Origin: Ashinkailepas kermadecensis
Taxonomy: Eukaryota > Arthropoda > Thecostraca > Neolepadidae
DNA length: 64,000 nt
Assembly (NCBI GenBank): GCA_034440615.1
Contig: JAOTOM010004306.1
Coordinates: forward strand, 124,001-188,000
Direction of reading: 5' to 3'
Both the position numbers and the translations under genes were made by a program. Positions 1-11,400 of this stretch are shown one piece after another. The notes below the pieces were generated by a model. It made no database searches. It was given only the letters and a program-made list of their open reading frames with translations, and was not told the DNA's origin. How positions within the stretch are numbered: position 1 is the stretch's first letter; each line of letters starts with the position of its first letter.

Positions 1-1110
1 TTTGGATGTCTCCTCGTGCGTCCTGCCCTCCTCCATATTCAATGGTCCTCCTCTCCCGTTTTGGAGGGCCTCCTCCCACTTCCTGGTGCCTCTTTAGCAT
101 GGCATGGGGCTTCCTCTCATGCTCCAGGGGCATCCTCTGCCAAATTAGGGGACTCCTGCAACGCCTCATGGGCCTCCTCCATTGTCCTCGCAAAGCTTAC
201 CAGTCTTGAGTGGATCTTCAATTTTGGAAATCTCGCCTCTTTCCATACCTGCTACCTACCACTCCCATTTTAAGGGCCTTCTCTCATTTCCTGGGAATTC
301 TTCCGGTCGTCCGGGCCTCATTCGGCCCTCGAGACCTCCTACTCCGTCTTGAGGGACTCCTCTCGAGTCCGGCAGGGGCCTCCTTGTCTCTTCTAAAGGC
401 TTTCTTTTTCAAATTAGGGGCCTCCTCTCACGTCTTGGGGGCCTCCTGTTCTACGTTTTGATTCTATCTTTGCCCATTTTAAGGGTGGCCTCTTATCACC
501 TGGTGGACTCCTTTTCTCTCTCAGGTGCCTCCTCTTCCAAATTACAAGCAACCTTTCCTATCTCAGTTACATTGTCATTTCTTGGGGACTTCTTACACGT
601 CTTGGAGCCTTCTTTCTCGCCTGGGAGCCATCCATCTTATATAATGGCCCTTCTCTCCTATTTTAGGGGCTTCCTCGTTCATCATAGGGTCTCATTTCTA
701 ATCTTATATCGTCCTTTTCCGAATTAGGTGCTTCCTGCCACTTTTCTGGATCATCCTTTTCTATCTTGGTGGAACCCTACCCGTTCTGGGGCCGGCTTTT
801 GCGTCTCCGAAACGTCATCTCATATCCACTGGCTTTCTCTGACGTCTTATGGCCTCCTCTCATTTTCTGAGGTATCCCTTCCCGTATTGGGGCCTTCTTT
901 GCAATCATTGGGGCCTTCTTTACATTTCTGGGGGCATCCGTGCAAATTGTTGGTACTCTCTTGATTTCTGGGGCCTCTTATCCTCTCCTAGGTGACTCCT
1001 TCTTCAAATTAGGGGCCTCCTCTCACGTCTTGGAGGCCTCCTCTCATGTCTCGTCGGCCTCCTTGCTCACTTTTTTCCTGTGCATTTCCGGATAGGGGCC
1101 TCCTCAAATT
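1..1110. repeat. Degenerate CT-rich minisatellite
   Basis: The motif GGGGCCTCCTCTCATGTCTTG and variants with CAAATTAGGGG recur about every 30-45 bases across the first kilobase. Short open frames here are repeat artefacts. The array ends in a G13 run near 1118-1130. Confidence 0.8.
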
Positions 1111-1167
1111 TCAGGAGGGGGGGGGGGGGCGACTGCCCCCTCTGCCCCCCGGTGGCGACGCCCTTCG

Positions 1168-1560
1168 ACAGGATGCTTCTGGTCGAGAATTACCCCTCAG
1201 ACATACCCGTGCTCATGTGGATATGAATGACACCTTACATGCTCGGTGTTGCTCTTTGAAGGTGGTATCATCACAGGTGACGTCATTAGCGGACACAAAA
1301 TGGCCCCATCTGGTATATGATTACCACGGATTATATACGGCAGAATGCTTCTGATCAATTATTACCCCTCATACATACCTGTGCGCACATGAATATGAAT
1401 ACTCGGTGGTGCTGACATACTCGGTGGTGCTCTTTTAAGGTGGTATTACCACAGGCGACGTCATTAGCGGACAAAAAAAATGGTCCCCACCCGGTATATA
1501 ATCAAAATACATTATGTACGGCAGAATGCTTCTGATCAAGTATTACCCATCAGCATAGGT
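1168..1560. repeat. Tandem repeat of ~175 bp, over two copies
   Basis: GCAGAATGCTTCTGATCA or a close variant begins units near 1168, 1341 and 1520. Shared interior motifs are TATTACCCCTCA, GACGTCATTAGCGGACA and CGGTATAT. Spacing is about 173 and 179 bases. Confidence 0.8.
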
Positions 1561-1620
1561 GATGACGTTTGCGGACTTGAAAGAATACTTCCATCTACCT
1601 CCTTGTAAAGGCACCTTTGT

Positions 1621-1679
1621 TTGTTATTTGTCACACGCGCGTCTGGTATGATATCAGATGCACAGGTGACAAATAACAA
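1621..1679. other. Imperfect hairpin
   Basis: TTGTTATTTGTCAC at 1621-1634 is matched by its reverse complement at 1666-1679, with a CpG-rich loop containing GATATC. It could be the end pair of a tiny MITE; no target duplication was identified. Confidence 0.6.
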
Positions 1680-2046
1680 GCCAACGGAATTGTATTCAGT
1701 GCAGATGCCAATTCCAGTGCAGGACAATGTCGGTTCCATATTCTTTTTCACAATTACAACCAATTTATGTGTTGTGCTCCTGGTACTAGGATTGACTCAT
1801 GCATGATACTGATTGTGGATACCAAGCTTCAATATCTTTCAGTTATTATTATTCAGTAGTTATTGTAATTGGTTTTTGGTAAATAACCAGTACTGGTGCC
1901 CTTCATTCTTTACTCACTGGCAGATTAGAAGTTGATTAGTATTGCTAAGCATGATTAATTATGCTGTGTTTTTACTGTACTTGTGTCATGAAATAATATT
2001 CACACAGATACATGCTTCATATTATTTGTTCATAACATGCATATGA

Positions 2047-2105
2047 ATGGGTGCTGTATAACCAATGCAGTTGATGTGCCCTGAAACCCAAATAACTAAC
2101 TAACT
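2047..2105 (+). mobile_element. Short retroposed tail, copy A
   Basis: The insert (GGGTGCTGTATAACC ... CCCAAATAACTAACTAAC) lies between imperfect 13-bp duplications AACATGCATATGA (2034-2046) and AACATGCATTTGA (2106-2118). It has the family layout: a GGGCGC/GCGCCC-type stem, then (A)AACCCAAAT and an AACT tail. Confidence 0.8.
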
Positions 2106-2119
2106 AACATGCATTTGAG

Positions 2120-2320
2120 TCACAAGACTCAAATAACTCCTTGCGATTCAAATGATTGACTCATGATTCAACTCATTTATTTTTTAGAAAGATGTGATTC
2201 AACTCAAGACTCAAAATATGTTTTGTGGAAAAGAATCGATTCAACTCTCGACTCATCCAAAAATGATTGATTCATGAGTCGATTCTTGATTGAACTCGAG
2301 TCGAGCACAAGTCTGCAACA
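2120..2320. repeat. GACTCA/GATTCAACTC-rich degenerate repeat
   Basis: Short words GATTCAACTC, TGACTCA and ACTCGAGTCGA recur on both strands with no fixed period. The origin is unknown. Confidence 0.5.
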
Positions 2321-2410
2321 AAATGCATCATAAAAGCTGAGAAACAATTTAAACAGCTCTTGACCACATCACAAAGTGATGCAAAACGTGGGGCTTCACC
2401 CTGTCTGCAG

Positions 2411-2469
2411 TGGGCGCAAAATGACCTCGGTAGTCGATGCGCCCTAAAACCAAACTAACTAACTAACTA
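2411..2469 (+). mobile_element. Short retroposed tail, copy B
   Basis: This 59-bp insert is flanked by perfect 13-bp duplications ACCCTGTCTGCAG at 2398-2410 and 2470-2482. It starts TGGGCGCAAAATGACC, has GATGCGCCC as the second stem arm, and ends in (AACT)n. Confidence 0.9.
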
Positions 2470-2817
2470 ACCCTGTCTGCAGACAAATAGGCCACAGACA
2501 TGCATAGTCATCCCTGTCCACACCCACAGCGCTACTTAAAATTGATGGTAAAGCCGTTGAACAGGTTCTCTCACCTGGTTGGCTCCCCATATACTCAAGC
2601 ATCACTCACCCAGAGATGAGTACTGTGCCCGATGAGGGGAGCCCGTATCTGCAGGTACGCCAGTCCCCTAGATTAAGGAAAATATTGTTATCAGATAGTC
2701 AGGGCAAGACAGGAACTGGAAAGTGTACCTTAAGCAGAATTTGTATGCTTAGAGTAGCCACTACATTCTGCTAATATTTTGCTGTCAGTCAAGATTTCTG
2801 AAAAAGAAAATATAGAG

Positions 2818-2900
2818 ATTAAATACAGAGATTGAATACAGAGATTGAATATAAAGATTTAATACAGAGGTTGAATGTAGATATATAGAGATCTCTATAT
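2818..2900. repeat. Minisatellite (TACAGAGATTGAA)n in the LINE 3' tail
   Basis: About five 15-bp units lie just beyond the stop codon of the antisense LINE and are followed by a TATAGAGATCTCTATA palindrome. They may be the 3' tail of that element. Confidence 0.65.
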
Positions 2901-3095
2901 TCTGAATATAGAGAAGTTAAGCTACTCGTCATGTTTGATTAGTATATTATCATGGTTAATCTATTCAATATATTCATGCAACAATATGCAGAGATTTGAG
3001 TGCAATGCAGCTTTAAATGCACCCAGGTCCGTTAAGGTTACAACATCATCAGGCAATGAGTTCCAAGTGGCACAACATCTGAGGCTAAAAAATCT

Positions 3096-4177
3096 GGTAA
3101 ATTTACAGAACTAGGTAAAATGCGATTTTTCGGATTTTTTTTTTTTAATATGGGGTATCTTAACGTAAAAATCATGATGGGACCACTCATTTTCTCCGCA
3201 AATGATTACTTTTCAGTTGGCAAACAAATACACGACCATAATCTTCACTCTGCAAACATAGCACATCGCGTATAATTATCCGTACCTGGTGTGTCACAGA
3301 CGTGATAAAGAAGACATTCAACACTTCAGGCACTCGATTTGATACTCTTTGACATCGAAAACCTTATGTTTCTGCCTTAATTCGACATTATCTCCGAGAA
3401 TGCATATACTCGCAACACGCCGCGCCAGCCACCGTCGATAAGGGTGGCGTCAACATTCCTTGCGATGCTGTATTATTTTATTTAAATATATTTGATGACG
3501 TCATGGCCGAAAAATTTGTTTCCGATAATTCTGGTTTTCCGGTTCGGTTAGGTTAGGTTAGGTTAGATTATATTATTATATAATTATATTATATAATTAA
3601 ATATGAATATATAAATAATACAACAAAATAAAATAACCTAACCTAACCTAACCTAGACTAAGATCACGTAGCATAATATACAAAATATATTATATCATAA
3701 TATAATCTAACCTAACCTAACCTAACCTAACCTAACCGGAAAACCAGAATTATCTGAAACAAATTTTTGGCCATGACGTCATCAAATATATTTAAATAAA
3801 ATAATACAGCATCGCAAGGAATGTTGACGCCACCATTATCGACGGTGACTGGCGCGGCGTGTTGTGAGTATATGCATTCTCGGAGATAATGTCGAATTAA
3901 GGCAGAAACATAAGGTTTTCGATGTCAAAGAGTATCAAATCGAGTGCCTGAAGTGTTGAATGTCTTCTTTATCACGTTTGTGACACCAGGTACGGATAAT
4001 TATACGCGATGTGCTATGTTTGCAGAGTGAAGATTATGGTCGTGTATTTGTTTGCCAACTGAAAAGTTATCATTTGCGGAGAAAATGAGTGGTCGCATCA
4101 TGATTTTTACGTTAAGATACCCCATATTAAAAAAAAAATCTGAAAAATCGCATTTTACCTAGTTCTGTAAATTTACC
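3096..4177. mobile_element. 1.08-kb foldback element carrying TTAGG tracts, inserted in the LINE
   Basis: Two arms of about 480 bp (3096-3576 and 3697-4177) are nearly perfect reverse complements, with termini GGTAAATTTACAGAACTAGG. The 8-bp duplication AAAAATCT flanks it at 3088-3095 and 4178-4185. At the inner end of each arm lie (TTAGG)n or (CCTAA)n runs, and the ~120-bp AT-rich centre holds another CCTAA run. No transposase frame is present, so it is non-autonomous. An 8-bp duplication is compatible with hAT or P-like insertion, but the termini do not match the usual hAT CAGGG start. Confidence 0.9.
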
Positions 4178-5996
4178 AAAAATCTCTTCCTACAATCCAC
4201 TGATGCACGCCTGTGAGCCAATTTCAGTGAGTGTCCACGTGTGTTCACCAATGGTGCCAGCACAAACATGTCAGGGATCTTAATGGCAGAATGACCATGA
4301 AAAATCTTCCAACATTTGATAATGTCTGCTCGTATCAATCTACCTTTCACCGAGTACAGACCTAGTTTCCGTAATCTGGCACCATAATCCAGACCTTCCA
4401 TCCCCTCTATGTTTCGTGTCCACCTTCTCTGTACTGATTCTAGTCGCCTCAAATCACCTACGTAACCTGTATTCCACACACACGATGCAAACTCCAAAAG
4501 AGGCCTGACATGAGTAATGTATAGGGTTTTCATAAATTCAGGAGAACGACATAAAGTAGAACTTAGTAGGTTGCTGGCCAGACTTCCAGCTTTCTGTACT
4601 ATACCAGCAATGTGTTGATGGAAACGCAAGTTTTTATCTACTGTGATACCTAGGTCAGTATGCATCTCAACAAAGCTTACCTGAAATCCATCTAGGTAAT
4701 AATGTGCATAAGGGCCAAGATTTTTCCAGTCATATGACCCACGGTGTGCTTTGAGAACTGCACATTTTTTGGAGTTCATTGCTAGTCCCCATGACTTGGC
4801 AGTACTAACCAGTGTATCAATGTCCTTTTGACCCTGTGAAATGCCAGCCAGCAGGTCTGTGACAGATTTGTACTTCAGTTTCATGTATATTTTTAGGTCA
4901 TCTGCAAAAACCTTGAACTGGGAGTGTATACCATGAGGCACATAATTCACATACATCAAGAATAACACAGGACCTAGTACAGAGCCCTGAGGTACTCCAC
5001 TTATAACATTCTTTGGTTTGCTGGAAGAGCCAGAGACAAGCACTATCATTTCCCTCCCACAGATAAAATTTTTGATCCAGGTGAGGATTATCTGAAATTC
5101 CCAGAGCTCTCAGTTTTGTTAGTAGCAGCACATGATTAACAACATCAAATGCCTTTGAAAAATCAAAGAAAATTACATCCACCATATAGCCCTCATCTAG
5201 CCATGTAGAGACAGTCTCATATGTTAGCAGTAGTTGATCCTCTACAGAACGTCCCCGACGGAAGCCAAATTGTCCTTCGTCCAGCAAATGATGGACCTCC
5301 AAATATTCTGTAAGCTTTCCAACAATTACACGTTCCAGAATTTTACATGGTACGGAAGTAAGACTCACCAGGCGATAATTTAGTGGATCATGCCTTGAAC
5401 CCTTTTTAAAAATGGGAATAACTTGTGAAGTTTTCCAACTATCAGGAAGACTTCCAGTAGAAAGAGATGAGTTAAAAATTATGAAAAATGGTTTCACAAG
5501 CTCCTCACAGCACGATACAATTAACTGAGGGTGGACCCCATCAGAGCCCATGCTGGAGGATCCATCAATCTGACTCAAAATTCTGAGCACCTCAGCTTCA
5601 GTAATTTCGATACTCTGCAGCACTGTTTCAGTAGATTGGTGCGGGGCTGGGTTTTCTAGCCTACCCTTACAGTATACCGAGGAAAATGCCCCTGCAAATA
5701 TATCAGCCATTTCCTGGCAGTCACTTGTTAGCCGATCAGTTGGTTTCCCTCTCAATGGCCCCAGGGATGTTCTGCCGATTTTTTGGTGTCGAATGTAAGA
5801 ATGAAATTCCTTGGAAGATGGTTTGCGAATTAATGACAATTCATACTTGACCTGGGAATGAATACTAAAATTTCTATACTGTGTTTAAATCTTGGAATGA
5901 TCTCAGTGAAACATCTGCCTGTGAAGACTGTCTCCCAAATTGGTGAAAAGTTTCAAGTTCTTAGGAGTACATTTGGAGGAAAAACTTAGTTTCAAC

Positions 5997-6118
5997 ACAC
6001 TCACACATACATGCACACATACACACACATGCATGTGCACACACACATACACACACACGCACACATACACACACACCGCACACACACACACACACACACA
6101 CGCACATGCACGCACACA
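5997..6118. repeat. (CA)n microsatellite within the LINE RT
   Basis: Imperfect CA/TACA repeats interrupt the reverse transcriptase thumb region of the I-group LINE. Confidence 0.95.
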
Positions 6119-7681
6119 CCACTTCCATCTCGAAGAGATGCGCTAAACATGTCAAAGTACTCTGTACAGGCACAGACATTGTACAATGTATGTCATACAC
6201 TGTATGTACAGGCACAGACTGGGGCAGACACAGGAAAACACTATTACAACTCTACAAATCATTCATGTTTGTCACCATCAACAGCATATTTGCCATCATT
6301 TCAGAAAACCAGAGCAAAAAGCTAGAAACCATTGAAAACAACTGCTTCAGAACAGCCACAGGAGCCCTCAGCATCACACCAATAGCCAGTCTTTTAGGAG
6401 ATTCAAATGAACCTTCCCTCCACCTCAGGACACAACAGCTGTGCTGCTACTATATTACAATCAAATCCATTCAAACTCACTGCACAGTGCTGCTTTATGC
6501 CTGACAGATATGACGAGTGATTTGTGTGCAAACTTCCACCATATAGTGTTCAAATTTCCACAGCTCTCTCAGATCTTAACATCACAATGCCAACCACTCC
6601 AGCTCGATCACCCACTAGGCCATTCTGGAACCTCAGTCAACCAAGGGTCAACTACTTGCTTTCAGAAACTAAACGAAACCATCACATCGGCAGAATTTCT
6701 TGGCACCTTCCCACACATTCGCTGATGACAACAATGAATAAACACTCACATTCAGGGATGGGTTGAAGCATGAGGTCAAGGTAGGCATCAGCATAACTGG
6801 ACCAGGCCTTAGGCTTTCCAAGCATCTACCGGATAACTTTTTAATATACTCTGCGGAAGCACTGGCCATTATGGCTGCTATCTCCATTCTCATGAGGCAT
6901 AAAGCTAAAAGCATAGTAATTTGCTCAGATTCCAAATCCGTTCTTCAGTCAATTTACAACACCCATGACTGTCCATATCCAGTCATTGACAGAATCCAAC
7001 AAATCGTGGCACATAACGTAAACAAGAACTTTTCCTTCTGGATCCAGAGAAACCTCTGGATACCGGGCCACTCCAATATCCCAGTTACTGAAGAAGCAGA
7101 TTGGCTCGCAAAGCAAGCCTTAACATTGAACACTTACCCCAGTTCGGAATATTCGTTAGACGATTGCAAAGCTCTCCTACAACATCACATATAACAGCGT
7201 CACCAGAGCACATGGACAAAACAACTACACAACACAAATCCAACCATATCCACAACATCAAACCAACGGTAGGCACATGGAACACATCAAATCAATCTCA
7301 CCGGCATAAGGAAGTCATTCTCATTAGACAGAACTGGTTGCACTAAACTACCACAGCTTCAACTAGAGGATGACCAATATACAATACCTCACTGCAACAC
7401 TTGCAACACCACATTAAACATAGGTCACATCCTGCTAGATTGTAGTAGCTGTAACGCTCAAAGACACCCACTTGAGGAATTCTGCCAAAAAGAGGGAATC
7501 ACCCTATCGCTTCCATCTCTTCTGGGTGACAAACACCCATAACTCCTTCAATTGCAGGTTTAATATCTATATGCAGCAAAACTAGCAGAAACACTGTAGA
7601 CACCACACCACTAGCACTTACTTCAACACTCAATGAATGCCCATGTTACACTATTAGGAAACACTTTAATGGCCATCCCCG

Positions 7682-7912
7682 AATGGCATCGGACGCACAT
7701 GAGCCGATTTGCTTTCCCATTATAAATAAATGATTACCTAGTGGTGCCGTCGGACGTCGATGAGCCGACTTGCTTTATATAAAAATAAACCAGCAAAAAA
7801 CGTTTAACCAAAGCAGCCATCGCACGTAGATGAACCGATGTGCCTTCCAACTCATAACGTAAAGCGGCTGCCCAGAGGCACAGCGTACGTAGATGAGCCG
7901 GACTGCCAAACA
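7682..7912. repeat. Four ~60-bp repeats at the LINE 3' end
   Basis: The motif CGGACGTCGATGAGCCGACT and variants occurs at about 7690, 7750, 7810 and 7875. Each of the first three is followed by TTGC and an A/T-rich stretch. Each unit can form a small TCGG/CCGA hairpin. Confidence 0.75.
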
Positions 7913-8359
7913 CCATCCTAAGCCCACTCAACCCTGCATGGCATGCTTAAACTAACTCTCTACTAATAATTAACACGTGACGGTCGGCGTGATAGGCGGC
8001 GTGGACAATTACCCTCTTGTCCGCACGATAAAGATCTTCGTGACGTGAAACAAATGTGTTCTTCAACAAGAGTAGGCTCATGCCGGCAGCTTGGCAAAAT
8101 CAGCTTTCTCGTCACTCTCAAAATGACCCTCCCCACCCAAGCTACAAATTATCTTGCAGAGGAGTAAAGTAAAACTAAAACCATTCAGACATTAGGGAGA
8201 TGTCCTCCACCCACCCCTGTCTTCAGCACATAAAACCCCCCCGGCAGCATACAGGACCGATATGTTTTCTCCATGTGTTCACTCCAACTACATTTGATTG
8301 CTTGTCTTTTACTTCTCCTGACTTGATCCCACATGTTTCCAATGACCTCTCTGTTCCAG

Positions 8360-8488
8360 GTAGTTGATCCAGAATACACCATGATTGAACAGGAGCTGAG
8401 AACTCAGATTGAACAGGAATGTCACAGAATAGGCTGCTGCATTCACTGTACCAGGCGGTTTACAGAGGACAGAGACCTTAATAATTAT
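8360..8488 (+). CDS. PUS10: PUS10 exon A: start codon and first zinc CxxC
   Basis: A pyrimidine-rich acceptor ending CTGTTCCAG precedes 8360, and a GTGAGT donor follows 8488. The ATG at 8381 is in an ACCATGA context and is chosen because the first CxxC then falls at residues 20-23 (CIHC), almost the same place as in vertebrate PUS10. The coding part is 36 codons and ends in phase 0. Bases 8360-8380 would be 5' UTR, so at least one non-coding exon should lie upstream; I could not locate it or the promoter. The pair CIHC with CVYC in exon B would form the four-cysteine zinc site of the N-terminal domain. Confidence 0.75.
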
Positions 8489-11400
8489 GTGAGTGGATGC
8501 TTTTGTTCTCACCATGATTTGGAAAGCTGTGTGTTAGCTGTGATATGCCTAGTACCGATACCTGTTCTCTATCGCCAAATGACTATTCACCAATGTGTTG
8601 TGTTGGCATGGACACATCCATCGATGTTCTCCTGTGGCTCCGTGTGAACCGATGTGTGATTTTGTGATATTCTCGTGATGTGCACTAATGCAGATTACTT
8701 GCTGAATGGTGGTATCATTTATGTAGTGTGCTCGAATTGTTCACACTGTGCGGTCTTCAGACCTGTTTACACATGGCAGAATTCCGGCAGAATCTTGCCT
8801 CGGAAGATCCGACGTTCGCGACGTCGGCGGCAGATATTGGCAGGCAGTGGCAAAAAGTAGCAGGCGACAGCTGACTGATGTAATGTTTTATTCTGCCAAC
8901 GTCATACTAGTGGGCTGACGACGTCTATTCAATGCGCCATGAAGCGTCTTGATTGCTTGTTTACCACGCCACGAATGATCTGCTCCAGTACTAGGGTCTG
9001 TTCCCGTGGCTCCACCAGCAGGAACTCCGTGGAGGCTAGTTGAGACTGGCCCACGGGAACGACCGGTGGAGCTTGATGGAGAAATCAGCTGACAGCGGTG
9101 TGAATTCCGCGACAAAAAGGAAGCATTTGGCGCTGTATCATACATTGGCCAAGTTGCCTTTCAAATGTTTGTCCAGATAATCGCACAATGTACATAGTAT
9201 GCTTTGTTTTACAAAGTCCCAAATTTGTCTTTATTTCTGGCTATGTATGTGTCCTCAGAGACTGCGGGGAGCACACGTCCTTTTCGCCTATGGGATGAAC
9301 CAGGCAATCTCTCTTTCCTCTCGGTTGAGCATCGTCTCCCCTGTTTTGCGGTTTGGCCTGCCTTCTTAACGTACAGCATATAATCTCGTGTCTGGACCCG
9401 CCGGGCTCCCTCGGCCCCGAGGCGCTTCTCTACCCGATGCTGACTTTTCCTCATCTCAACTTGCCCGACCTCGTCGATCGGGCTCGAGTAGGATTTTAGT
9501 CGGCGCCAGGAGAACGGCGGTACTTCTGGGCACGGGAATTGCGGCGGATCCGACCGGTAAAGTAACATCTTCCCTTAGGCCGAATGACGTAGATCAAAGG
9601 CCTAAAAGCATGATTTGTGGTCTGCATCTGTTACTTCGATTATTGTTCATAGTTGTAGTAGTAATTTCATATTTCCTTTGCGAAAGATGATCCTGGTATT
9701 CAGTTGATGCATGAAGATGAGATTCATATGATGGAGGACGTTGTTTACGCGCAAATATATGGCGCAAGTGCGCCGTGATTGAGCTCAACTGAAAAATCAC
9801 AATTGGACCCTGCTTCTGGGCTGGTGGAGCTTTTGCTCCACTGGTGGAGGTTAGTGGAGGACAAATCTCCACCGGATTTGCGACGAGAACGACCAGTGGA
9901 GGTTTGTGGAGGTTAGTGGAGCCACGGGAACAGACCCCTAATTTACTCAAATGGTACCACTCACGGTAGTACCCTGTAGCATTAATGCTTAGGTATTTGG
10001 TACTAGCTCTTGCATGTCAATGGTGATCGTTTTCTATGAAGGACGTGGTAACGAGGTTACGGTAACATGGAAGCGGAGGAAAATATCTTTGTGTTAAAGA
10101 GCTGAGAAGGGTGCCGAAAACTGCTCATTCCTACCAAGATGAAGGACAAGGGCGCAGGAACCGAACGGGATGGGGGTTAACCCGCGCACGTCCGGGGGGG
10201 GGGGGCAGATATCTGCCCCCCTGCGGTTTTTCCTACCTTGCCGCCATACTAATCGGGTTAGCAAGGCCAAACCTCGCATGGCTGCTCATTGGTCTTTTCC
10301 GCATATCCTCAGAAATTTTTGACCCTGGGTCATCTCAAGTCAGGTCACCAGGTCAGGCGAAGTGATCCAACATCCCTCGGAGTTCTAGGTGGCATCACTC
10401 CCACAATAATTGGGCGATTGATTTCAAACTTATATCACGTCATGATCTTATCAGGGACTATAATATATATATCACGGTTTTTTTTCGTAGCATTGACCTG
10501 AGGTCAGGTCGCGGCCATGGCTTTCACCATTATAGGCCTTTGGTAAAATTTACAAATGTTTCCTGGTTACATATTTGCTCTCGGAATGACCTCCAACGGT
10601 TATGGCGTATAGTTGGATGCTATTCTCAATGTTACCGCTGACTTTTTTGCTCAGTGACCTCACCAAGGTCAGCTGAGGTCACCTAAAATCACTAGCACAT
10701 TTCTGCGCATTATATCGCACTGCATTGAGCTAGAAGGCTGAAATTACCGTCATTGTGCTTGTATTGCCAAGACGTGTCGGTTGATACATTACATGACCTC
10801 CCTAGTCTACCCCATGACCTTGACCTGAGGTCATAGTTTCGGTGACCCATCTGTTGACCTGACCTTAAATTACACAGCGTATGTCGATAGCACATTTCAA
10901 GGGCTGTCGAATAGCATTTGCAGTTTGTTTCTATCTGTTACAGGTCCTGAGATATGTGCCAATATCTGAGGATCCCACCGGATCTGGTCGAATTTTACCT
11001 ATGATGACCCAGTGACCTGAGCGAGAAAATGACCGAAATACTTTCGATAGACCTTGTCACCAGCTATCCAACGCCGTTTTCCGTTTGTCGCTACCTAGCA
11101 TAGTTCTGGAGATCTTAGGGGGGCAGACATGGGCAGACATCTGCGCCCCCCCCCCCCCGGACATGCGAAGTTGGCGCGGCCCGCCGGACGTGCGAGTGTT
11201 GAGGGGGTAACGACCCCAACTTTCATCAAGTTGATCATAAACCGTATGGGTGTTGCATAGAAAGAATGAACTTTCTAAATTATTTGTGTTGCCAAGCCAA
11301 ATCTTGCGTCCATTCATTCAATGCAACAACAAAAGCCTAATGTTAAACCTGGCAATTGATGCTGTATCAACAACACCAAAAATACACAAGTTCCACCCCT

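Larger units (their letters stand above)
2700..5890 (-). pseudogene. Antisense CR1/Jockey-like LINE, 5'-truncated, frameshifted and interrupted
   Basis: Minus-strand frames at 4898-5839 and 4159-5049 encode the reverse transcriptase of a non-LTR retrotransposon. Visible are LPDSWKTSQVIPIFKKGS, QFGFRRGRS, FFDFSKAFD, SGVPQGSVLGPVLF and the catalytic FADD. The two frames are joined only through a frameshift near 5085-5100. The endonuclease domain is absent, so the copy is 5'-truncated near 5890. The protein is cut at about 4178 by the foldback element, and its C-terminus (SLRCCATWNSLPDD ... LLHEYIE stop) resumes at 3087 and ends at 2961. The clade was not resolved. Confidence 0.85.
5903..7930 (+). 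pseudogene. I-group (Nimb/Ingi-like) LINE remnant with RNase H
   Basis: Plus-strand fragments encode the end of a reverse transcriptase (KSFKFLGVHLEEKLSF, then after a CA repeat CTGTDWGRHRKTLLQLYKS). An RNase H domain follows at about 6751-7194. RNase H residues D (FRDGLKHE), E (YSAEALAI), D (ICSDSKSV) and D (EEADWLAKQA) are all still readable. A C-terminal zinc motif CNTCNTTLNIGHILLDC follows near 7400. Stops and frameshifts separate the pieces. The 5' end meets the antisense LINE at about 5890-5903. Presence of RNase H supports the I superfamily rather than CR1/L2. Confidence 0.8.
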
